Shown here in pieces: positions 11,409 through 21,036 of a stretch of 64,000 nucleotides of DNA. Under the pieces are notes generated by a model. The model was not told the DNA's origin. It did not search any database and was given only the letters and a program-made list of their open reading frames with translations. A program made the position numbers and the translations under genes. Positions within the stretch are counted from its first letter, which is position 1. Every line of letters starts with the position of its first letter. The DNA is from Pollenia angustigena. Lineage: Eukaryota; Arthropoda; Insecta; Diptera; Polleniidae. The DNA is taken from NCBI GenBank assembly GCA_930367215.1, contig OV884060.1, positions 204,045,253-204,109,252 of the forward strand, written 5' to 3'.

Positions 11409-11636
11409 AACATATAGCTCCTTTATTGTAACATAGTCATATCTACAAAAACAAATGAACTTGGCAAAATGCGATTAAAGTTTTCAAAATGTACCGATTT
11501 AAAGATATATTTTGCTATAACTTCGGTTCAGTTTGGGATAAAATACGAGAAGGCATGAAGGAACACTTTGCTTAAATAACTTACAATTTTTGATTTTTTG
11601 AGATATGACTATGTTGCAATGAAGGAGCGATATGTT
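11409..11636. mobile_element. MITE with TA target duplication, family A (second copy)
   Basis: A 228-bp element. The left end AACATATAGCTCCTT and the right end AAGGAGCGATATGTT are inverted repeats that extend through CATAGTCATATCT over about 40 bp. TA flanks both ends (11407-11408, 11637-11638). The ACATATCGCTC terminus matches the element at 2638-2900. No coding capacity. Confidence 0.7.
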
Positions 11637-12074
11637 TATTAGGTGATAAACAAAAATTTTTTTCAATTTGAGTTGGTGCGGGGAAACCGAAATAAAAAAA
11701 AATTTGGAAACTCGTGTAAGATACTACAACATACAATTTGAAAAACACATTGTCCTAAAGATTACAAATAGACCTTATGAAATGAAAAGGTTTGTAAGAG
11801 GTTGATGCTATTTTTTGCATGAACCTTGACATACATTTGACTGATATAGACGTTGTTTATAAAAAAAAATGCTTCTTATTGTGAATCAAAAGCCTTCTAC
11901 AACGGTGCACTTTTAATTATTTATCCAAGCTCGGTAAAAAAATGAACGAAATTTTTCGGAAACATGGTAATTAGTAAATAAAATAATCAATACACTTTTT
12001 GACGACTTACTAAGTGCTTTGAATGTGTCAGAAAGTTATTTCCTAAGCCGTTAAAAAATGTTAATATATTTATT

Positions 12075-12380
12075 TAAAATATTTTATCTATCCAAATTTT
12101 TAATATTTTTAATTAGGCTTAAGTTCATGAAATTTAATTTTTATTAAATTATTTTTGTGAAGAAAGGAATTTTACAACATGAAAATTAATTAAAATTGTT
12201 ATTGATAATCTTTCATTCCAGGGTTCGAGCCCGAGCCACGTCAAGAATGAAAGATTATCAATAACAATTTTAATTATTTTTCATGTTGTAAAATTCCTTT
12301 CTTCACAAAAATAATTTAATAAAAATTAAATTTCATGAACTTAAGCCTAATTAAAAACATTAAAAATTTGCATTAAAAAC
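12075..12380. repeat. Near-perfect palindrome made from the tRNA-like satellite unit
   Basis: About 140 bases on each side (TTAGGCTTAAGTTCATGAAA ... ATAATCTTTCATTC and inverse) form an almost exact inverted repeat. The centre, near 12215-12240, carries GGGTTCGAGCCCGAGCC, a tRNA B-box-like sequence. Both arms correspond to the tail of the unit arrayed at 15969-17540, here joined head to head. Confidence 0.75.
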
Positions 12381-12710
12381 CAAAAATAGTTCAACAAAAT
12401 AACCACAATACTAATTATATTTTATCTATTTTATGAATTAACTTTTTGATCTCATATCTTGAGTACCTCAGTTTGTGTTTGTTTTTATTATTGTTTTATG
12501 AATTAAATTGTTATGTTTATCTTAATGTTTTATCTTGTATCTAGAGCATAATAATAATACGGAATTTACATATAAAACCGTAAGGTAATAATAATTCAAG
12601 TTCCTCTTTTAATCTTCATTTAATTTTGTAGTATTTAAGGATTTCTTTTATTTAATTTACTGTGTATTATTTATATGGAGCGGAATCGAAAAACTCCGGG
12701 AAAAAAAAAA

Positions 12711-12775
12711 CTCTACCGGTCAGGCATTTACTGTGAATGGTGTTCGCTATCGTGCTAATTCCGCTAATTTAGCAA
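12711..12775 (+). pseudogene. Tc1/mariner-type transposase relic, part 2
   Basis: GQAFTVNGVRYRA at 12714-12757 corresponds to the transposase block that should directly follow GPFF (compare VTVNGERYREMI in the copy at 28 kb). It continues the relic of 10490-11040 after an insertion. Beyond about 12775 the similarity is lost. Confidence 0.55.
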
Positions 12776-13154
12776 TTTTTAACGAATTTTTGCCATTCCT
12801 TATAGTTTTGGGACTTTCAATCAATTTTATGGCTTGTTGTAAATATCGAAAATTTTCGCGAATTTTTGATATTTTCGCAAATTTTTTTTTTGTTATTTTC
12901 CGACATTTCGTTTTTCTAACCCATTTAGCGATTTCAAATAAATTTTAGTGTTTGTTTAAAAGTTTGCCATTTTTCGCGAATTTCAGCCATGTTTGCGATA
13001 AAAGAGCGATTTTCTTCTTGTGATTCTTTACAGCTTTCACGATTTTCAATAAATATTAGACTTTGCTATCATGCTGCGGTTAGCAAATAAGGGATCTGTA
13101 GTTGAATAAGCCGAACATAATTTAGAGTACGGTTCACACACCTAGAAACGACAT

Positions 13155-13262
13155 AAATTTTTAATTGCCTGTCCATGTATTTGCGAACGAAGATTTCGTT
13201 CGCTTAACTTACATATAAAACAAAAACAAGTTATAAAATATTGTTTTTGTTTTAAGTGAGTA
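13155..13262. repeat. Partial copy of GAACGAA-rich MITE
   Basis: GCGAACGAAGATTTCGTTCGC, then TTAACTTACAT and AAAACAAAAACAA, match the left half of the element at 42086-42223. The right terminal repeat is not present in the expected form, so this copy is truncated or diverged. Confidence 0.5.
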
Positions 13263-13667
13263 CGCTGTTCAGTGAGTACGTTGTTCACCCTGCAGTATAT
13301 GTGTCCGCTTGACCGTCCCCTGGCCGAATGCGAAAGGGACTTGCGTTTGCCACGCTCTATCGGCAAAATAGCTGAACCGATTTTTATTTTTGACGAAATA
13401 GGAAATACAGGCTTTTAATTTTCTTAAAACTAAGACCAAGAGGGGGACATAGAGAGAATTACACCCTCTCCGGAAATATCTTACCAAATTTGTTGACATT
13501 TGAATCATAGATACATATATGTAGATAGATCAGCGCAAATTAAACACACAGGGCTTATATTTTTTTGTCAAAGCTAGAAATATGTATGAAGGGACCGATG
13601 GGCAATTTCTGCATATCCGAAAATATTTTACCGATTTTGATGAAATTTTAAACATATGTATGTAGAT

Positions 13668-15050
13668 TAGAGCGACTCACCAAAAAAAGTGCTCGATGTA
13701 CCCTCCTAAAAATGAACCTTGGACTTTTTTAAGATGACATTTTAAATATTTCGGCTCCAGCTTTGACCTCTCGTGAGCTGGGCCAGTTTGAAAAAGGGTC
13801 TAGTTTTGCATGTTTTGTTAATTTGAGAACCTGTTTCCTTACCAACATATGCAAATTGGGTATCGTAAGAAAGGTTTTTTTAAGGCGCGTCCAACTGTAT
13901 ATACAATTTGTCCAAGGACGATCATCCATGTCCTTATTTTTAAGGATTTTCTGTAAAAAAAACGGTTTTTGAATTTTTTGTTCGGTGTTGTTTGTAATAA
14001 AAGTGCCAAATTAACATATTTTATTCTTTAGTCGATTTAATTAAATACGTGTCTCAGCTTTTTTTGAAAATCGTGCTAGTTCGCGTTTTGGCAAAAATGC
14101 AATGGGGTAGTAACCCTTCGTTTTAAATAGGGCAATATGGGTATCAAATGTTATCTTTTGGCAAGTATATCATCTTAGATTTTTGCAAATTAAATGCATT
14201 TTACACGGTGCTCTGGAATATATATAAATACAATTTTGTAGCAACTCTAATATGATAGCAGATTTAATTTCTAGATCATGTATGGATGAAAATAGGACTA
14301 AAGAAAGTAAAAAAGAAATGATCCACGACCTGATTTTTTTTTTAATTTGCAAAAAAAATATGCCGCCAAAAAGTCGTGGATCATTTCTTTTTTTCTTTCT
14401 TTAGTCCTATTTTCATCCATACATGATCTAGAAACTAAATCTGCTATCATATTAGAGTTACTACAAAAATGTATTTATATATGTATATTCCAGAGCACCG
14501 TGTAAAATGCATTTAATTTGCAAAAATCTAAGATGATATACTTGCCAAAAGATAACATTTGATACCCATATTGTCCTATTTAAAACGAAGGGTTACTACC
14601 CCATTGCATTTTTGCCAAAACGCGAACTAGCACGATTTTCAAAAAAAGCTGAGACACGTATTTAATTAAATCGACTAAAGATTAAAATATGTTAATTTGG
14701 CACTTTAATTACAAACAACCCCGAACAAAAAATTCAAAAACCGTTTTTTTTACAGAAAATCCTTAAAAATAAGGACATGGATGATCGTCCTTGGACAAAT
14801 TGTATATACAGTTGGACGCGCCTTAAAAAAACCTTTCTTACGATGTCCAATTTGCATATGTCGGTAAGGAAACAGATTCTCAAATTAACAAAACATGCTA
14901 AAATAGACCCTTTTTCAAACTGGTCCAGCTCACGAGAGGTCAAAGCTGGAGCCGAAATATTTAAAATGTAATCTTAAAAGAGTCCAAGGTTCATTTTTAG
15001 GAGGGTACATCGAGCACGAATTTTGCTTCCATACAACTTGAGTCGCTCTA
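13668..15050. mobile_element. 1.38-kb foldback element with 8-bp target duplication
   Basis: The two halves are inverted copies of about 660 bases each, over 90% identical by eye, centred near 14355. The termini are TAGAGCGACTCA and TGAGTCGCTCTA. Both sides are flanked by ATGTAGAT (13660-13667 and 15051-15058), an exact 8-bp duplication. The open frames at 13763-13972 plus and 14734-14943 minus are the same arm sequence read twice and have no known domain. Long arms without a transposase mark a non-autonomous foldback. Eight bases suggests a hAT-type source, though foldback elements with 9-bp duplications are the nearest structural analogy. Confidence 0.9.
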
Positions 15051-15058
15051 ATGTAGAT

Positions 15059-15308
15059 GAATCTACATGCAATAAAACACACAGGCTTTATATTTTTTTC
15101 AAACCTTGGACCAATAGGAGGCATAAAATCCATTTCTGCCTTTCGACTCCATCCAACCGATTTTAATGAAATTTAAAACCCATAAAGTAACAATGCTCTA
15201 GCCAATAATGTCCGTGTTTTTTTCATGGGCAACTATATGTTGGTTTATCGCAAATTGGCGCTCTAATCAAAAAAGAAATTTTATTACCACAACATAATTA
15301 CACGACAT
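15059..15308. other. Flank of the foldback, partly repeated on its other side
   Basis: AAACACACAGGCTTTATATTTTTTT and ACCGATTTTAATGAAATTT here echo AAACACACAGGGCTTATATT and ACCGATTTTGATGAAATTTT at 13540-13650 on the other side. The foldback therefore sits between two related direct copies of about 120 bases. No coding sequence was seen. Confidence 0.5.
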
Positions 15309-15968
15309 TAGTGCTGGGATACTATCGATATTTTCTACTATCGATATTTATCGATAGTTCAGATTTCACTATCGATATATCGATATTACTATCGACTGAA
15401 TGTTTGTACTTGTGCAGGAAAACTTGAATTATTTTTTTATAAGGCTACAGTTCGTTGTTTTTATAATTTTATTGAATCTATGAGACGTATCTATATACGC
15501 ACGTTATTTAAGATGGCAGTTTTTTAAATTGATAAGTACCTCTCTGAAGGAACCGAAGTAACGGGGACTATAAGATATTCCATTGCAACTTTAAAAAATT
15601 TTCTAAATTCTAAACCCAAAATGGTAATTAATCTAGGGGACTTATCCTCTAATGGTCGTTCATTGTTTTGTCTTATGCTTGCAATTGCATTTGGATTTGC
15701 ATTTTTTGTTACAACATTACAAAAATATTTGACATTTCAGTCCCTATATAAACATGTAAAAATTTCGACTTAAAGGCCTTAAACTATCAGTAAAAAGCAC
15801 TGCTAAGCAATCCATACCACTTGCCATTCTTGTTGTTTGTATTCATTGCTGTAATGCAGCGCGAATCATTAACAGCAAGTAAAAATTTGCGGCAAAAAAC
15901 TGTGTGTGTATAGCTGCTGTTAGATGTCTTCTTCGCTGTATTTAAAATAATAAAAATATCGATAATTA
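15309..15968. repeat. Repeat with cluster of ATCGATA motifs
   Basis: Between 15320 and 15400 the motif TATCGATA or ATCGATA occurs about seven times, and one more (AATATCGATAATTAG) lies at the right at about 15955. The two ends are loosely inverted. TATCGATA is also the DREF-binding word of flies, but the clustering in repeat-filled DNA suggests transposon ends rather than a promoter. No gene was seen. Confidence 0.35.
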
Positions 15969-17540
15969 GTATTGTGATTATTTTGTTGAACTATTTATGG
16001 TTTTTAATCCAAATTTTCAATATTTTTAATTAGGCTTAAGTTCATGAAATTTAATTTTTATTAAATTATTTTTATGAAGAAAGGAATTTTACAACATGAA
16101 AATCAAGTAAAATTGTTATTGATAATCTTTCATTCTTGACGTGGCTCGGGCTCGAACCCTGGCCGGCAGGTTACCATGACATGTTTCGATCGCAACCACT
16201 CGATCTCCTCAGATGGATTTGCCGTCTTACACTCGCAGCCATCGACGACTGCTGACGTCACTAGTCAAACATCAATCCTTAAACCAAATTGTATTTTAAC
16301 ATTTGGTAGATCGAAATTTGCTTTCCTGAATGATTATCCATTTTAATCGATTTTACATGTTTTTTTTTTTTTTTCCTTTTACTTCTGTTTTTTCGTACTT
16401 TTGTCAAGAATTTTTTCTTGAAGTCCAAGTACATTTTTTGTTTTTTCATTTTGTCTTTCTCTTTTCTGTTGACCTTTTCAGCACAACTTGAAGGACAAAT
16501 GTACACATAGAGCTCGTGCCTTAGCTTTAACAATAATTAGTATTGTGGTTATTTTGTTGAACTATTTATGGTTTTTAATCCAAATTTTTTAATTAGGCTT
16601 AAGTTCATGAAATTTAATTTTCATTAAATTATTCTTATGAAGAAAGGAATTTTACAACATGAAAATTAATTAAAATTGTTATTGATAATCTTTCATTCTT
16701 GACGTGGCTCGGGCTCGAACCCTGGCCGGCAGGTTACCATGACATGTTTCGATCGCAACCACTCGATCTCCTCAGATGGATTTGCCGTCTTACACTCGCA
16801 GCCATCGACGACTGCTGACGTCAATAGTCAAACATCAATCCTTAAACCAAATTGTATTTTAACATTTTGGTAGATCGAAATTTGCTTTCCTGAATGATTA
16901 TCAATTTTAATTGATTTTACATGTTTTTCCTTACTTCTGTTTTTTCGTACTTCTGTCAAGAATTTTTTCTTGAAGTCCAAGTACATTTTTTGTTTTTTCA
17001 TTTTGTCTTTCTCTTTTCTGTTGACCTTTTCAGCACAACTTGAAGGACAAATGTACACATAGAGCTCGTGCCTTAGCTTTAACAATAATTAGTATTGTGG
17101 TTATTTTGTTGAACTATTTATGGTTTTTAATCCAAATTTTTTAATTAGGCTTAAGTTCATGAAATTTAATTTTCATTAAATTATTCTTATGAAGAAAGGA
17201 ATTTTACAACATGAAAATTAATTAAAATTGTTATTGATAATCTTTCATTCTTGACGTGGCTCGGGCTCGAACCCTGGCCGGCAGGTTACCATGACATGTT
17301 TCGATCGCAACCACTCGATCTCCTCAGATGGATTTGCCGTCTTACACTCGCAGCCATCGACGACTGCTGACGTCAATAGTCAAACATCAATCCTTAAACC
17401 AAATTGTATTTTAACATTTTGGTAGATCGAAATTTGCTTTCCTGAATGATTATCCATTTTAATTGATTTTACATGTTTTTCCTTACTTCTGTTTTTTCGT
17501 ACTTTTGTCAAGAATTTTTTTTTTTCTTGAAGTCCTTAGA
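15969..17540 (-). repeat. Tandem array of about 550-bp units with tRNA-like B box (3 units)
   Basis: The anchor ATTGTG(G/A)TTATTTTGTTGAAC recurs at 15971, 16542 and 17094, giving units of 571 and 552 bases and a partial third. On the minus strand each unit contains GAGTGGTTGCGATCG and, about 40 bases on, GGGTTCGAGCCC. These resemble the A and B boxes of a long-variable-arm tRNA (Leu/Ser type). The minus frames at 16279-16533 and 16828-17085 are the same lysine-rich stretch in two units and are not convincing proteins. A diverged single copy in the other orientation is at 49985-50520. Either a tRNA-derived SINE that became a satellite, or a satellite that captured a tRNA piece, would fit. Confidence 0.75.
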
Positions 17541-17544
17541 ATAA

Positions 17545-18215
17545 AACTTTTTAAAAAAAAAAACGTTTTAAGAAATATTTTTCAACAATTTTATTTGTTT
17601 TTTACAAAAAAAGTGTTTGCTTTTTTTGAAACTAAAAATTTTGTTTTCAAAGAAATTTTTTTTTCTATTTTCGTTTCTATTTAAACACAGAAAAAAATAT
17701 TCCTTTTTTATGCACAAACATTTTTTATTTCAAAAATATTTAATTTAATTTTGTGTTTTCTGGTAGTAATTTTCGGTCCTTGATTTTTTGTGATATTTTC
17801 AATCGTTGTGATTTCAAAATGTTGATTTGTGCCTTATTTACATCCTCTGATGATGAGGATGAGTATACGGTGGCAGAGCTGTGTCCACTTTGTGTAAGCC
17901 TTCATTCTGTTTTTTTTTCGAGGAACTACCATTTTTTTCAAACTGGTTTCGTGTGGTTATTTTCATCTAAAATTATTTCCATTGCATAAAAACAGTTTTT
18001 TGATGCTTTCATAATTTGTAAATTTTATTTTCTTTATTGTCAAATGAAATAAAATGAACGACTATTTTTTCAACTTTTGACATTTGATTTCGAGAATCGT
18101 AGTTCAAATAATTGTTAACAGAGTTGTATTTTTATGGCTTTCGAGAAACGCAGTACCATAGTGTAAAACGAGCAAATTAGAGCTCGAATACGAGAATCGA
18201 AATAAAGGTAGGAGT
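17545..18215. other. T-rich intron DNA, no feature recognised
   Basis: Long runs of T and A. Short frames (17463-17684, 17753-17989) are phenylalanine-rich and show no known domain or splice support. The latter contains SSDDEDEYTVAELCPLC, but nothing around it supports a gene. Confidence 0.3.
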
Positions 18216-18221
18216 ACATAA

Positions 18222-19008
18222 CACGCGTTAGTGCGCGCGCGCTCTGTCGTCTTCTGTCAAAAAAAGTTAAACTTGAACATAGAACAAGCTACATGCAAAA
18301 TATTTTGACGCGTTAGTGCCAGAAAGTCGGTTAACTTTGAACTTTTTAACGCGTTGTGTATTTTTGACAAGTAATCAGCTGACAATAAAAATAATAATTT
18401 AACCATGGTGAAATAAACAGGTGGCAGCACTACGAGAGATGACGATTTTTTGCTCTTGCATTGTTTGTCTAGGTTTATGTCAAAGTTTTGTTTATGTTTA
18501 CAAAAAGTCCACGTTTTGTTCTGTGATTATTGTATTTATTAACGTTTTTGATCATTTTAAATTAAAATAAATAAGATATTGACCATAATTAAATAAAAAT
18601 TGGCTTAAAATTAATTTATTTGATCACATTCAGCGGCACGCTTTGATTTTTGTTTAAAGTATTTTTTGACGTAAACTGTGATATAAATTCCATTTATGTT
18701 GTAATGTTGTATTTGTTGCCGTAACGATGCCACCTGCTTATTCCACCATGAATTTAACAAATTTGTGAATCACGAAAGAAAAACTTATTGAAGAGCTTAA
18801 AAAACGTACAATATTTATATAAAAAGAATAAATTCAATAAAATAACAAAATCTTGATATACTTTCGAACCCGTTTTTAATGCACAAATAAGTAAACAAAT
18901 AAAAAACAGCTGACAGGAATGGCTTTTGTAACGCGTTGTGTAACTTGCAATTTTTTACGCGCTAAAGTTTTTAAACGCACGATACTAGTCGACGAACTAA
19001 CGCGTGTT
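18222..19008. mobile_element. Palindromic element with ACGCGTTAGT termini
   Basis: The left terminus AACACGCGTTAGT (18222-18234) and right terminus ACTAACGCGTGTT (18996-19008) are exact inverses. Inside, further inverted pairs line up about the same centre: GGTGAAATAAACAGGTGGCAGC at about 18408 against TGCCACCTGCTTATTCCACC at about 18727, and AATCAGCTGACA against AACAGCTGACAG. No coding sequence was seen. It is probably a non-autonomous foldback-type element. No convincing target duplication was found. Confidence 0.65.
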
Positions 19009-21036
19009 AGTTAGTTCAGCCACCTTAAGGCTGAATGCTTTATAATTATGTAATATATTTATCAGGTAACACGCACCCTTACAAAGTGATACATTTTTCT
19101 AAATTACAATGGAACAAAAAAATAGCTACATGAAACTTCTTGCGAATTTGTTTGTACATATGTTTTTTTTTTTTAAATAGAATAAAGAAGAAAAGTAAAT
19201 TAAGTGATGTAGAATTTTATATTTACATACGTATCTACCTAATGTGATATTTTCATAGATTCTAAGTAATAGTTGAGTCAAATTTACCCACAAAGTAAAA
19301 GAGGAATACAGAAGGGTTAAGTTTACTTTTATAGTTAGTCAAAAACCAACTCTGGGCGGGCAACGTAGTAGGAACTAGAGGTCTGCAAGAATAAATAAAA
19401 ACCAATTTCAACACACTCATTTGTTTTTTAACTACAATGTGTCGAGCACCCAATAATAACGAAACAAATGAAAGAATAACCAAAGACAAAACAAATAAAA
19501 ACTCATTCAATTCAGTCAAGTCAAGTCAAATGAGTAAAATATTCAAATATAATTTGAATGTAAAATTTCCGTACCTACACATTACGTATGTGTGTGTAAG
19601 CTTAACTCTTACAAACCCAGCGGGCAGGCGCGGATTCAGGGGAGGGGGGAAATAAGGAAATCCCCCCCCCCCCCCCCCGTAAATTATAAAAATATGTTTT
19701 GTTAATTTCGATAATACAAGAATTCCCAATAATAATATTTTTTTTAATGTACAAAATTTTTGGAAATCCCAGCAAGGTTTTTTTTTTTGTTTTTTTTTAT
19801 GGAATCTCTAACGAAATTTTCAATAAGTATTTTTTTATTTTTTTTTTTATTGAATCTCTAACGATTTTCAATAAGTATCCATATCTTAATCCTAATAGTT
19901 AATTAATAGATATTTCCAAAGAAACATCTAGTTTACCGTATTCAATTACTTATTTTTCTACATTCAATCCCAGCAGGTGCCATATATACCCAAAGACTAA
20001 ACGTTTGACTTGATAATGCGTGCGGTTGAATTATTAAAAAGCCTTAGATTTGCAATATTTATGTGTTATATGAATCAAAATTCTATTCGATAATTTTTGA
20101 CGAACGCACGGATTTGTCGGGGAAAAGCCAGATTTCCTAATCTTTAAGATATTTCAACATACAACAAAAAGTTTTTAGGGAAGAATTTATTGGCTTTGTT
20201 GTAAACGCATTTGAAGAGGCTTCAAAAGATATTGATGACGTTGATGTGCCAATAGATGCGAAGGCACTATCATCAATAGTCCTTTGATGTCAGTCAAATG
20301 AAGCTGTTCAAAATTTCTGGAAAAGCGACAAATGCGAAACAAACGCCTTGCTATTGCCATAAATCGAACAACTCAATTTCTAAAAGCAATAAAGGGCCAA
20401 TAAAACAAAAAGTTGTATCATTTGTTAAAGAAACGACAAAGTTTTTTAAATATAATCATCCCAAGCGAAAAACAGTTTTAGCAAAGTATATGGGTGCCAA
20501 ACACTCTTCATTATGCGTCTTTGCAACAAGTGTACATCAGCTTTGGAAAAAATATCTGAGTGGAAAGGTAGTATCTCTACCTTTATATTAGGGAACTCAC
20601 TTAGTACTTTTAAATTTATTTGCGGAATATATATATTAAGTGCGATACCTATTGTAACACAGCCACTTAGTATCATTTTACAAAAGCAAGATATAGATCT
20701 TCAAAAAGGATCAAGCCTTATCAAAATTTTAATCATGTGCCTTGCAGAAAAAAGAAATAAAGCCGAAGAACAATTTAATGCGATTTTTGCAAAAGTAAAA
20801 GTTATTTGCGCTCAAATCAAAATCCTATCGAAAAGACAAGATTTGAACGAAATAATCACTTCCAAAAAGTTGAAGATTACTACCGAGTTGTAGGTTACAT
20901 TCCTCTTATTGAATTTATTTTAGAAGATCTCATAACAACTTTCCCAATAGATATCCCAAATGTATTGAACATACCTAAACTTCTACCTCAAAGTGCAATC
21001 AAGTCATATACAGATACAAAAATGTTAAAATTTGAC

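Larger units (their letters stand above)
11041..12705. mobile_element. Insertion splitting the transposase relic, CCCGGGA-rich left end
   Basis: The transposase relic stops near 11040 and resumes near 12711, so the 1.66 kb between them was inserted later. The left end is rich in CCCGGGA words (CCGGGACGGGAAATCCCGGG and inverse versions to about 11125), and the right end has only a short ACTCCGGGAAA. This word family also marks the hAT-type elements at 27316-29357 and 53775-54156. It contains a family A MITE (11409-11636) and a palindromic satellite fragment (12075-12380). The exact borders are uncertain. Confidence 0.5.

Noticed and set aside
13763..14943. Two near-identical frames on opposite strands, as if a gene pair
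   Set aside because: They are the two arms of the foldback read from each side; no domain.
16279..17085. Two similar lysine-rich minus frames that look like a duplicated gene
   Set aside because: They are the same part of two tandem satellite units; the second is shortened by a poly-T length difference, and the composition is that of A-rich DNA.
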